Source of the DNA: Lacrimispora amygdalina
GTDB lineage: Bacteria > Bacillota > Clostridia > Lachnospirales > Lachnospiraceae
DNA: 64,000 bases
Direction of reading: 5' to 3'
NCBI RefSeq assembly: GCF_900205965.1
Contig: NZ_OAOF01000020.1
Location: 23,023-87,022 of the forward strand
This document shows positions 15,596 through 23,594 of the stretch, piece after piece. The position numbers were made by a program, and so were the translations under genes. The first letter of the stretch is position 1, and each line of letters begins with the position of its first letter. The notes under the pieces are model-generated. The model had not been told where the DNA came from and did no database searches. It saw nothing but the letters and a program-made list of their open reading frames with translations.

Positions 15596-16951
15596 ATGGA
15601 TAAAAAACGAAACAAACGTTTTAAGTGGAATGTGAGCCAGACTCAGTATCTGGCTTATGGTTTCTTAGTTATTATTTTGGCAGGAACACTTCTTTTGATG
15701 CTTCCTTTCTCCAGCAAGGATGGGCAGTCGGAGAATTTTCTTAATTGCCTGTTTACTGCAACAAGCGCTTCCTGCGTTACAGGTCTCGTCGTTCGGGATA
15801 CATGGACGCAGTGGTCACTGTTCGGACAGATTGTAATCATGGCGATGATACAGATCGGCGGACTTGGTTTTGTCACGGTTGGAGTATTTATTTCCATCGT
15901 TCTAAGGCGTAAAATCGGTCTAAGGGAAAGAGGTCTTTTACAGGAAAGCGTGAATACTCTTCAGATTGGAGGAGTGGTAAGGCTGGCAAAAAGAATATTA
16001 AAAGGAACTTTTATTTTTGAAAGCGCAGGGGCAGTTTTACTAGCCATTCGATTTATTCCGCAGTATGGATTTTTAAGAGGCGTATTTTATGGTATTTTTC
16101 ATTCTGTATCAGCTTTTTGTAATGCGGGATTTGACTTAATGGGAAACATAGAACCTTATAATTCTTTCGTTTCTTATTATGATGACTGGCTGGTTAATCT
16201 GGTTATTATGACCCTGATTATTATTGGAGGTATTGGTTTTATTGTATGGGACGATATCTATAAAAATAAATTTCATTTAAAAAAATACCTGCTCCATACG
16301 AAGATTGTACTGGTTACTACGTCCATTCTTTTGTTTGGAGGAGCAATGCTTTTCTATTTGCTGGAAAGAAATAACCTTTTGGTGGGCATGAATACAAGCG
16401 GTCAGATACTTACCTCTCTATTCAGTTCCGTGACAGCCAGAACGGCGGGATTTAATACGACTGATACACATGCTTTAACAGATGGCAGCAAGCTTCTTAC
16501 TATCATATTGATGTTTATCGGCGGAAGTCCCGGCTCTACTGCCGGAGGTATTAAGACGACTACCGTGTTTGTACTTCTTATGTGTGTTCACTCTAATATT
16601 AAGCAGTCTTATGGGGTGAATGTATTTGGCAGACGTCTGCAGGATGAGGCCATAAAACGGGCGGGAACAATATTGACCATTAATCTTTTCCTTGCGCTTT
16701 TTGCTGCTCTTGTTATTATGGCAAATCAGTCTCTGGGCTTTTCAGATATATTATTTGAGGCATTTTCTGCTATTGGTACTGTAGGAATGACAACCGGAAT
16801 TACCAGAGAGTTAAACACATTTTCCAGAGTGATTATTATACTGCTTATGTATTGCGGAAGGATTGGCAGTTTATCGTTTGCACTGGCTTTTGTACAAAAT
16901 CACAGAATCGCTCATGTGGAACAGCCCGCAGAAGCAATTAACGTAGGATAA
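15596..16951 (+). CDS. TrkH/KtrB family potassium uptake protein
   Basis: A 451-residue integral membrane K+ translocating subunit. It has several membrane helices and four selectivity-loop regions, among them TSASCVTGLVVRDTW and the glycine-rich loop GGSPGSTAGGIKTTT; the last is FSAIGTVGMTTGIT. The start chosen is ATG 15596 (MDKKRNKRFKW). The frame could begin 19 codons earlier, but that stretch contains a TATACT box and reads unlike the family. The regulatory partner (RCK protein) follows after 17 bases, so the pair makes a Ktr/Trk system. Confidence 0.92.
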   Translation: MDKKRNKRFKWNVSQTQYLAYGFLVIILAGTLLLMLPFSSKDGQSENFLNCLFTATSASCVTGLVVRDTWTQWSLFGQIVIMAMIQIGGLGFVTVGVFISIVLRRKIGLRERGLLQESVNTLQIGGVVRLAKRILKGTFIFESAGAVLLAIRFIPQYGFLRGVFYGIFHSVSAFCNAGFDLMGNIEPYNSFVSYYDDWLVNLVIMTLIIIGGIGFIVWDDIYKNKFHLKKYLLHTKIVLVTTSILLFGGAMLFYLLERNNLLVGMNTSGQILTSLFSSVTARTAGFNTTDTHALTDGSKLLTIILMFIGGSPGSTAGGIKTTTVFVLLMCVHSNIKQSYGVNVFGRRLQDEAIKRAGTILTINLFLALFAALVIMANQSLGFSDILFEAFSAIGTVGMTTGITRELNTFSRVIIILLMYCGRIGSLSFALAFVQNHRIAHVEQPAEAINVG

Positions 16952-16968
16952 AGGAAAGGGGTATATTC

Positions 16969-17622
16969 ATGAAATCAATTTTAATTATCGGTCTTGGCCG
17001 GTTTGGACATCATCTTTGTATTAATATGGCCAGTCTTGGAAATGATATTATGATCGTGGATCAGAAGGAGGAGTGTTTGGAAGATCTGCTCCCCTATGTG
17101 AAAAGTGCGAAGATTGGCGATTGCACCAATGAAGCCGTATTAAGGAGCCTTGGCATTTCTAATTTTGATATCTGCTTTGTCTGCATCGGCACGAATTTTC
17201 AAAGCAGCCTTGAAATCACCAGCCTGGTAAAGGAGCTGGGAGGCAGAAGGGTTATCAGCAAGGCAAACAGGGATATTCACGCGAAGTTTCTTTTAAGAAA
17301 CGGAGCAGATGAAGTAATCTATCCGGACCGTGATATTGCAGAAAAGACTGCCGTCAGATACAGCACAGACCATGTCTTTGATTACATTGAACTGACTCCT
17401 GAATATTCCATCTATGAGATTCCACCTCTTCCGGAATGGGTGCATAAAAGCATTCGGGAAGTTGATATCAGAAACCGCTATCATATCAGCGTACTGGGAA
17501 TTAAACGGGATGGCAGGGCGCAGCTTATGCCGCCTGCAGATTATCAGATCCAGGCACAGGAGCATTTAATGGTAATTGGCAGGAGAGAACATATTGATAA
17601 TATATTGAAAGATTTGAAGTAG
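16969..17622 (+). CDS. TrkA/KtrA family potassium uptake regulatory protein
   Basis: A 217-residue cytoplasmic RCK protein. The RCK_N Rossmann domain (1-130) has LIIGLGRFGHHL as nucleotide-binding GxGxxG and the acidic end of strand 2 in MIVDQKEE. A C-terminal RCK_C domain (about 140-215) ends in LMVIGRREHI. It gates the membrane subunit encoded immediately upstream in response to ATP/ADP or NAD(H). The start follows AAAGGAAAGGGG. A tiny Cys-rich membrane protein gene follows after 15 bases. Confidence 0.93.
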   Translation: MKSILIIGLGRFGHHLCINMASLGNDIMIVDQKEECLEDLLPYVKSAKIGDCTNEAVLRSLGISNFDICFVCIGTNFQSSLEITSLVKELGGRRVISKANRDIHAKFLLRNGADEVIYPDRDIAEKTAVRYSTDHVFDYIELTPEYSIYEIPPLPEWVHKSIREVDIRNRYHISVLGIKRDGRAQLMPPADYQIQAQEHLMVIGRREHIDNILKDLK

Positions 17623-17637
17623 AATTTTGGAGGTATT

Positions 17638-17817
17638 ATGTCAGTTTGGCTGGTGAAAAACTGGGCGACAATTATAATATTAGTGATACTTCTGGTTCTG
17701 GTATTTTTTGCAGTCCGCAGTGTTTTAAGGAACAGAGGCGGATGCGGATCCGGCGGCTGCGAAAACTGTGCGGGATGCGGTACGGGAAGGAAAAGCCGCA
17801 GGAAAAACAAGGATTAA
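17638..17817 (+). CDS. FeoB-associated-type Cys-rich membrane protein
   Basis: A 59-residue protein: one N-terminal hydrophobic helix (about 8-26, WATIIILVILLVLVFFAV), a basic turn, then a Gly/Cys block GGCGSGGCENCAGCGTG with four Cys residues and a very basic tail. This matches the small FeoB-associated Cys-rich family (Pfam FeoB_associated) found next to feoB in Firmicutes. The start has a TTGGAGG box 5 bases upstream. No feoB or feoA is in the window; it lies downstream of the potassium genes and may share their transcript. Metal binding by the Cys block is inferred. Confidence 0.75.
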   Translation: MSVWLVKNWATIIILVILLVLVFFAVRSVLRNRGGCGSGGCENCAGCGTGRKSRRKNKD

Positions 17818-17828
17818 GAAGGAATCTT

Positions 17829-17865
17829 AAAAGGGAACCGGCAGTTAAATGCCAGTTCCCTTTTG
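17829..17865. terminator. Bidirectional terminator between convergent genes
   Basis: AAAAGGGAAC (17829-17838) pairs with GTTCCCTTTT (17855-17864), with an inner GGCA/TGCC stem. It serves the plus-strand Ktr unit and the minus-strand PTS gene. Confidence 0.85.
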
Positions 17866-17871
17866 TGGTTC

Positions 17872-18897
17872 TTACTTTAAATCCAGCTTTAAGTCACCAA
17901 ATTGAATCCAGCCTGCTTTTCGAAGCAATTCTCCGGCTGCCAGCGAAATAATGGCGGGCAGGACAAAGCAGACAAACAAAATGCCAAGCCACATGGTTTT
18001 ACCTCCGCCCATGGCTGTATAAACGCCGATTGGTCCCACAAGCCCGCAGGTTCCCATTCCGGAACCGGCTGGAATGTTTTTTAACTGGAACACCATGGTT
18101 GCTATGGGACCGGTAATCATAGAGGCAAGGGTAGGAGGGATCCAGATTTTCGGATTTTTCACGATATTTCCCATTTGCAGCATGCTGGTACCAAGACCCT
18201 GTGACATGAGACCGCCGACTCCGTTCTCCCGGAATGAAAGGACGGCAAATCCCACCATCTGGGCACAGCACCCGGCAGTTGCCGCACCGCCGGCCAGTCC
18301 ATCGAGAGATAAAGCGATGCAGATGGCTGCGCTGCTGATTGGCAGCGTCAATGCGATACCGATGAGAGCAGAGACCAGTATTCCCATATAAAAGGGCTGC
18401 AGCTCTGTGGCGGTCTTTACAAGGCTTCCGAACCAGTTCATAAATCCTGCCACCCCGGGGCCCACAAACTGTGCAATCAGAACACCGGAAATAATGGTGA
18501 CTCCCGGCGTTACCAGAATATCCAGTCTGGTTTCCTTTGATACCATTTTTCCAAGTTCTGCGGCAATTACTGTTGCGGCCAGTGCGCCCACGGGACCGCC
18601 CAGTGCATTGCCTGCAATACCAACAGTGGCTGCAGAAAATAGTACCAGTGCAGGAGCGTGAAGGGCATAGGCAATTGCGACTCCAAGAGCTGCGCCTGTG
18701 GCACTTTTAGCAAAATCTGCAATTACATTGAATAGTTCCAGATGAAACTGCTGGCCCAGAGTGCCGAAGATGGTTCCGATCAATAAAGACGCAAAAAGGC
18801 CAAATGCCATAGCACCCAATGCGTCAATAAGATAGGTCTGGACCGTGATTGTGACGTTCTTCCTCTTGAGGAATTCTTTTACGCCGCGTTTCTCCAT
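17872..18897 (-). CDS. Stand-alone PTS transporter subunit IIC
   Basis: A 341-residue polytopic membrane protein of the PTS_EIIC_2 type, rich in Gly/Ala helices (FGLFASLLIGTIFGTLGQQ; GNALGGPVGALAATVIAAEL) with a GTCGLVGPIGVYTAMGGG block near the C-terminus. There are no EIIA or EIIB domains and no such genes nearby, so phosphorylation would need partners in trans, or it is a transporter that no longer uses the PTS. The start MEKRGVKEF follows AAAGGAGAG on the minus strand; the frame extends 10 codons further without support. Substrate unknown. Confidence 0.8.
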   Translation of the reverse strand: MEKRGVKEFLKRKNVTITVQTYLIDALGAMAFGLFASLLIGTIFGTLGQQFHLELFNVIADFAKSATGAALGVAIAYALHAPALVLFSAATVGIAGNALGGPVGALAATVIAAELGKMVSKETRLDILVTPGVTIISGVLIAQFVGPGVAGFMNWFGSLVKTATELQPFYMGILVSALIGIALTLPISSAAICIALSLDGLAGGAATAGCCAQMVGFAVLSFRENGVGGLMSQGLGTSMLQMGNIVKNPKIWIPPTLASMITGPIATMVFQLKNIPAGSGMGTCGLVGPIGVYTAMGGGKTMWLGILFVCFVLPAIISLAAGELLRKAGWIQFGDLKLDLK

Positions 18898-18930
18898 GGT
18901 TAAAACTCTCCTTTTTGTTTGGTGCACACA

Positions 18931-18947
18931 TTTGACCTTTCGTCAAA
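18931..18947. promoter_or_regulatory. Inverted repeat in leader of PTS IIC gene
   Basis: TTTGAC-CTTTC-GTCAAA is a perfect 6-bp inverted repeat located between the minus-strand promoter and the ribosome site, a position suited to a repressor. Confidence 0.4.
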
Positions 18948-18959
18948 GCAGTTGCAAGT

Positions 18960-18987
18960 ATTTTATCATAGTATGCCCAAAAATCAA
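18960..18987 (-). promoter_or_regulatory. Probable promoter of PTS IIC gene
   Basis: On the minus strand, TTGATT (18987-18982), a 16-base spacer and TAAAAT (18965-18960). Confidence 0.5.
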
Positions 18988-19059
18988 GTTTTTTTTCCAA
19001 TTGAGGAGAAAATTGATAAAACGTTAACAATATGCGGAGAAAAACCATGGGACCTCTGC

Positions 19060-19088
19060 TTGACTTTGTCCTCTGTTTGTGACACAAT
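19060..19088 (+). promoter_or_regulatory. Probable promoter of the CobW gene pair
   Basis: TTGACT (19060-19065), a 17-base spacer and CACAAT (19083-19088), 48 bases before the start codon. Confidence 0.5.
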
Positions 19089-19136
19089 AAGTAGTTGTAA
19101 TGTTAAACTCTGGAAAGAAAAGAGGTATGGAATCGT

Positions 19137-20297
19137 ATGACAAAGATAGATATTATATCCGGATTTCTTGGAGCCGGTAAAACAACTTTTATTAAGAAAC
19201 TTCTGCAGGAAGCCATTGCCGGTGAGCAGGTTGTCCTGATTGAGAATGAATTTGGAGAGATAGGAATTGACGGCGGCTTTTTAAAGGATGCCGGCGTTGA
19301 AATCAGGGAAATGAATTCTGGCTGCATCTGCTGTTCTCTGGTTGGTGATTTCGGACAATCCTTAAAAGAAGTGCTTACTAATTATCATCCGGACCGAATT
19401 ATCATTGAGCCATCCGGCGTAGGCAAATTATCCGATGTAATGAAAGCTGTTAAAGATGTGGCAGCTGAAATACAGGTAACGTTAAACAGTGCAGTTACTA
19501 TTGTAGATGCTCAGAAATGTAAAATGTACCGGAAGAATTTTGGAGAGTTTTTCAACAATCAGATTGAGAATGCCGGCACAGTTGTATTAAGCCGTACAGA
19601 TATTGCTGCCGCTGATAAATTGGATCTTGCAGTTGATATAATCCGGGAATTGAACCCGGAAGCAGTGGTTGTTACAACACCCTGTGACGAATTAAGCGGA
19701 AAGCAGCTTCTGGAAATCATTGAAAAGCCGGATACTATGGCAGAAGATCTGTTAAAGGAAGTGAAAGAACACCACGATCACGATCATGAAGAATGCGGCT
19801 GCGGCTGCGGCTGTGGAGGCCATCACCACGACCACGACCATGATCATGACCACGAAGAGGGAAGCTGCGGCTGTGGAGGCCATCACCATGACCACGACCA
19901 TGATCATGACCACGAAGAGGGAAGCTGCGGCTGTGGAGGCCATCACCACGACCACGACCATGATCACGATCATGAAGGTGGATGCAGCTGCGGTCATGAC
20001 CACGATCATCATCATGCAGATGAAGTATTTAACAGCTGGGGACTTGAGAATGTGCCTGCAATGAGTAAGGAGACACTGGACCGGATCCTTGACGAGCTTG
20101 CATACGGAGATGGCTTTGGTGATGTACTTCGTGCTAAGGGTATGATTCCAGGTCTGGAAAAAGGAACATGGCTTTATTTTGATCTGGTACCGGAGCAGTA
20201 TGAAATTCGGGACGGTAAACCGGAATACACTGGAAAGGTTTGCGTAATCGGAGCGAATCTGAAAGAAGAAGCGTTAAAACAGGCCTTTGGAAAATAG
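19137..20297 (+). CDS. CobW/COG0523-type GTPase metallochaperone with His/Cys repeat
   Basis: A 386-residue G3E GTPase. Walker A GFLGAGKTT (9-17), Walker B region ENEFGEIGID, the family metal motif CxCC (Cys63, Cys65, Cys66), and SRTD in the NKxD position are present. Residues 211-294 are an insert of His-Asp and Gly-Cys repeats (three copies of a 20-residue unit such as GGHHHDHDHDHDHEEGSCGC) before the C-terminal CobW_C domain (about 295-385). Such proteins load Zn, Co or Ni into client proteins. Cobalamin genes lie 18 kb away, but the zinc-type YcgQ fusion immediately downstream makes Zn the likelier metal (inference). Start ATG 19137, with AAAAGAGG 12 bases upstream. Confidence 0.9.
   Translation: MTKIDIISGFLGAGKTTFIKKLLQEAIAGEQVVLIENEFGEIGIDGGFLKDAGVEIREMNSGCICCSLVGDFGQSLKEVLTNYHPDRIIIEPSGVGKLSDVMKAVKDVAAEIQVTLNSAVTIVDAQKCKMYRKNFGEFFNNQIENAGTVVLSRTDIAAADKLDLAVDIIRELNPEAVVVTTPCDELSGKQLLEIIEKPDTMAEDLLKEVKEHHDHDHEECGCGCGCGGHHHDHDHDHDHEEGSCGCGGHHHDHDHDHDHEEGSCGCGGHHHDHDHDHDHEGGCSCGHDHDHHHADEVFNSWGLENVPAMSKETLDRILDELAYGDGFGDVLRAKGMIPGLEKGTWLYFDLVPEQYEIRDGKPEYTGKVCVIGANLKEEALKQAFGK
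19804..19976 (+). repeat. Three tandem 60-bp repeats inside the CobW gene
   Basis: Near-identical 60-bp units start at 19804, 19864 and 19924, each coding for one 20-residue His/Asp + Gly/Cys unit. Most differences between copies are synonymous C/T changes. Confidence 0.9.
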
Positions 20298-20314
20298 AAG
20301 TATTGGAGGAAATG

Positions 20315-21268
20315 ATGAGTAATATCGACGAAATGGAAGATGATTTTATGCCGGTTTTCCTGATTGATGGATTTTTGGAGTCAGGAAAGACCCAGTTTCT
20401 TCAATTCACTATGGAACAGGATTATTTTAAGGCTGAAGGGAAGACGCTTCTGATTGTCTGCGAGGAGGGAGAAACGGAATACAGTGACGAACTGCTGAAA
20501 CGGACAAAGACGGCTGCCATTTATATTGACAGTCTGGAAGAATTAAACCAGGAAAAGCTACTGGAGCTGGAACTGCTGTATAATCCGGAGAGAGTGCTGA
20601 TTGAATGGAATGGCATGTGGAATTTAGATGATTTAAAGCTTCCTGATGACTGGAAAGTTTATCAGCAGATCACATTGATTGATATGTCTACCTTTGATCT
20701 GTATGCCGCCAATATGAAATCCCTCCTTTATTCCATGGTGCGCAATTCCGAGATGATTATCTGCAACCGCTGCGATGGAATCGAGGATTTATCCGGTTAC
20801 CGTCGTACATTAAAGGCGATGTGTCCCAGAGGAGAAATCGTATTTGAGGACTCCGAAGGAGAAGTTAATGAGATAGCAGAAGAAGACTTACCTTATGATA
20901 TCAGTGCAGATCTGGTGGAGATTTCACCGGAGGCATATGGTATCTGGTATCTGGACTGTATGGAGCGCCGGGACCGTTATGAAGGGAAAACTGTGGAATT
21001 TACTGCCATGGTATTAAAGACCCCTGAATTCCCAAAGAATTATTTTGTTCCTGGTCGTATGGCCATGACCTGCTGTGAAGACGATATGACATTTCTGGGC
21101 TTTATTACAAAATCAAAAGATGCCAGGAGTCTTGAGACAAAACAGTGGGTTCGTGTCAAAGCCAGAATCGCGTATGAATACTGGAAGGATTATGAGGGAG
21201 AGGGACCGGTTTTATATGCAGAGTCTGTGATACCAGCCAATCCAGTGAAAGGATTCGTACAATTTTAA
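20315..21268 (+). CDS. CobW-like GTPase fused to a YcgQ/DUF1980-like domain
   Basis: A 317-residue protein. The N-terminal part (1-190) is a CobW-like P-loop domain with GFLESGKT (19-26) but no CxCC metal motif; in place of the NKxD motif stands CNRCDG. The C-terminal part (about 215-317) matches the C-terminal domain of YcgQ (TIGR03943/DUF1980): YEGKTVEFTAMV, AMTCCEDDMTFLGF and WVRVKARI. The CC pair in MTCCEDD could bind metal. No membrane helices are seen. It follows the His-rich CobW gene by 17 bases. Start ATG 20315 lies 5 bases after TTGGAGG; an ATG one codon earlier is too close. A role with its neighbour in zinc supply is inferred. Confidence 0.75.
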   Translation: MSNIDEMEDDFMPVFLIDGFLESGKTQFLQFTMEQDYFKAEGKTLLIVCEEGETEYSDELLKRTKTAAIYIDSLEELNQEKLLELELLYNPERVLIEWNGMWNLDDLKLPDDWKVYQQITLIDMSTFDLYAANMKSLLYSMVRNSEMIICNRCDGIEDLSGYRRTLKAMCPRGEIVFEDSEGEVNEIAEEDLPYDISADLVEISPEAYGIWYLDCMERRDRYEGKTVEFTAMVLKTPEFPKNYFVPGRMAMTCCEDDMTFLGFITKSKDARSLETKQWVRVKARIAYEYWKDYEGEGPVLYAESVIPANPVKGFVQF

Positions 21269-21296
21269 CCAAACGGATTTTTTATCCTCAATAATT

Positions 21297-21337
21297 GCAG
21301 TTGGAAGAACGTTTTTTATTATTCCAACTGCTTTTTT
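21297..21337 (+). terminator. Intrinsic terminator after CobW gene pair
   Basis: The 10-bp perfect stem GCAGTTGGAA (21297-21306) / TTCCAACTGC (21322-21331) is followed by T6. Confidence 0.92.
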
Positions 21338-21351
21338 GGTTCATGGGAGTG

Positions 21352-23514
21352 ATGAAGTTGAAAATATTAAAAAGAGGGCGTCTGAGAGGGGTTGCAGCAG
21401 GCTTGTGTTTTCTGATACTTCTGCTGGCAATGAATTTCTGGATTTTTAAGAGTTACCGGGAACATCTGATCGGTATGACTCAGGATAATCTTATGGTGAC
21501 TGCAAAATCTACTGCCAACAGCCTAAGCATATTTTATAAGGAAAAGCTGGAGGAATTTTCTCTTTTTATTCCAATTGCGGCGGAAAAATCAGATGAACTA
21601 TATCTAAAGTCATACATTGAATTAAACAGGGATTATATTTCGTCCATTGCATTGCTGGGAGAAGATAAAAAAGTTCTCTCGTTCAGTGGTATCAACTACA
21701 AATCGGAAGAAGAAGATGCGGTTAACAGGGCACTTTTGGAATCGGATTTCAGAGAGGGAAAGGCTGTATTACTGGAACCTGTTTTGACAGGAACCGGTCA
21801 CTTTACACAATTTATGGTTTCCAGGGTGAAGAGAAGGAAACAGAACCGGATTTTCTACGCGGTAGCAGCGATCAATACAGGGGAAGTTTATAAAAAGATC
21901 GTTCAGCCAATTAAAGTCGGGAACAATGGATATTCCATGGTGAAAGATTTGTCGGGAATTATTTTAATGCATCCTACGGAGGATCAGATTGGGTTAAATG
22001 CGGTAGAGGGGCGTCAGGAAAAATATAAAGACTATAACCTGGATCTGACAGGTCTGAAAGAACTGCTAAAACGGCAGCAGGAGAATGAGGAAGGAAGGGA
22101 ACTCCTTGACAGCTATTGGTGGAGTAAGCTGACAAAGGCAAGAAAAGTACTTGTTTATACCAGAACTCAAGTTGGGAAACAACAATGGATTGTAAACGTC
22201 ACCTTAAATTATAAGGAAATTGAAAAGCCTCTGAATCAGGCAGCCCGTTTAAATCTGCTGGCTGCAGCAATCATACTGATCTTGTTCTGGGCATTCCTGT
22301 ATTATTACATGAAACAAGAGAATCAGACCCGATCCATGGAAATTGAAGTGAAGTATCTGCGGGAGTTAAACAGCACACTAGAGGAGCTGCAGCAAAAGGA
22401 GGAGCAGGTCAGGCATGGAAGCAGGCTATGGGAAATAGGGGCTTTATCTGGAATGATCAACCATGAATTTAATAATTATCTCACCCCTATCCTGATCTAT
22501 GGAGAGTTAATTCTTGGAGATCCGTCGGTGGATACAGCAACCAGGGAAAATGTAGCTGAAATGGTCCAGTCGGCAAAACGGGCGGCGGAAATGACAAAGG
22601 AGCTGGCTTCTTATACCAGAAAGGATTCCACCGGGGAAAAACTGGTAGCGGTTAATGTGAAAGAACAGCTGGAACGAAGCCTCAGAATGGTGAAAAAACT
22701 AGTGCCAGCCAGTATCCGTCTGGAAAAAGATATCTCCCCGGAAGAATGTTATATTAAAAGCGGTGAGACAATGATTTCCCAGATTATATTAAATCTAAGC
22801 ACCAATGCGGTCCATGCCATGAAAGGGAAACAGGGCCGTATCACTGTGTCTGCAAAGCACATGATAAAAAAAGAAAGAGAAGTGTATGAGATTACCTTTG
22901 AAGATACAGGAATGGGTATGTCTGATGAGGTGAAAGCCCACATTTTTGATCCTTTTTTTACAACGAAGGAAGACGGTGCAGGAACAGGACTTGGTCTCAG
23001 TGTTATCAAAGAGCTGATTGAGGCGGCAGGTGGAACCATCTCCGTGCAGTCACAAGCTGAAAAAGGAACGGTATTCCACATTGACCTGCCTCTTTGTCAA
23101 AAGGAAGAGGCAACGCTTCGGCGTAGCCGGAATAAAAGAAAGAACGACTTTCAGCGTATCCTGGTGGTAGAAGATGAAGAGGGAGTGGGGAAGGCACTGG
23201 TTAAGGGACTGGAAAAAAGAAAATATAAGGTTCAGTTCTGTAAAAACCCGGTAGAAGCTCTTGGGATTTTAAGAAAAGACGCAAAAGATATTGATGTGAT
23301 ACTTACAGACTATTCCATGCCGGAGATGGATGGGATTGAGTTTGCAGGATTGGTACGCTGTATGGGGATTGATGCTAAAATACTTCTCCTCACCGCAGCT
23401 TCCAATTATGAAGAACTGTGCAAAAAAGCGGGAAAGAATGTGAATGGAATCTTAGAAAAACCGATTGCTATGATACAGATTGAAGAGGCGCTGGAATCTC
23501 TTTTTAGTTCTTAA
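21352..23514 (+). CDS. Hybrid sensor histidine kinase with C-terminal receiver domain
   Basis: About 720 residues. A first helix near the N-terminus (GVAAGLCFLILLLAMNFW), an extracellular sensor of Cache type (about 40-290), a second helix (LLAAAIILILFWAFLYYY), a coiled segment, a His kinase domain with the phospho-site NHEFNN (His371), an ATPase domain (ILNLSTNAVHAM, DTGMGM, GTGLGLSV), and a receiver domain (about 600-720) with phospho-Asp in LTDYSMPEMDG. The frame is open further 5', but that part overlaps the preceding terminator; ATG 21352 is taken, with GGGAG close upstream. It lies just before a CitMHS transporter and an OmpR-type regulator, so it likely senses a tricarboxylate or other transported anion. 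Confidence 0.88.
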   Translation: MKLKILKRGRLRGVAAGLCFLILLLAMNFWIFKSYREHLIGMTQDNLMVTAKSTANSLSIFYKEKLEEFSLFIPIAAEKSDELYLKSYIELNRDYISSIALLGEDKKVLSFSGINYKSEEEDAVNRALLESDFREGKAVLLEPVLTGTGHFTQFMVSRVKRRKQNRIFYAVAAINTGEVYKKIVQPIKVGNNGYSMVKDLSGIILMHPTEDQIGLNAVEGRQEKYKDYNLDLTGLKELLKRQQENEEGRELLDSYWWSKLTKARKVLVYTRTQVGKQQWIVNVTLNYKEIEKPLNQAARLNLLAAAIILILFWAFLYYYMKQENQTRSMEIEVKYLRELNSTLEELQQKEEQVRHGSRLWEIGALSGMINHEFNNYLTPILIYGELILGDPSVDTATRENVAEMVQSAKRAAEMTKELASYTRKDSTGEKLVAVNVKEQLERSLRMVKKLVPASIRLEKDISPEECYIKSGETMISQIILNLSTNAVHAMKGKQGRITVSAKHMIKKEREVYEITFEDTGMGMSDEVKAHIFDPFFTTKEDGAGTGLGLSVIKELIEAAGGTISVQSQAEKGTVFHIDLPLCQKEEATLRRSRNKRKNDFQRILVVEDEEGVGKALVKGLEKRKYKVQFCKNPVEALGILRKDAKDIDVILTDYSMPEMDGIEFAGLVRCMGIDAKILLLTAASNYEELCKKAGKNVNGILEKPIAMIQIEEALESLFSS

Positions 23515-23527
23515 CAGTTATTAAGAA
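23508..23527. promoter_or_regulatory. Inverted repeat between kinase gene and CitMHS gene
   Basis: TTCTTAA-CAGTTA-TTAAGAA is a perfect 7-bp inverted repeat spanning the kinase stop codon. It lies about 30 bases upstream of a TATATT box (23558-23563) that lacks a good -35, as expected for an activator-dependent promoter. Confidence 0.4.
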
Positions 23528-23594
23528 ATCAGTCAAAAAATAGTAAGAACCTGTCCGTATATTTAAAATATAAAAATAAAAGGAGAGGTTTCTT

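Noticed and set aside
19804..19976. CRISPR-like regular repeats at 60-bp spacing
   Set aside because: They are in-frame coding repeats of one protein with no unique spacers.
19752..20015. Minus-strand open frame of Val/Met/Ala repeats
   Set aside because: It is the complement of the His/Asp repeat of the CobW gene; low-complexity shadow.
21295..21351. Upstream start for the hybrid kinase
   Set aside because: It lies inside the terminator hairpin of the preceding genes.
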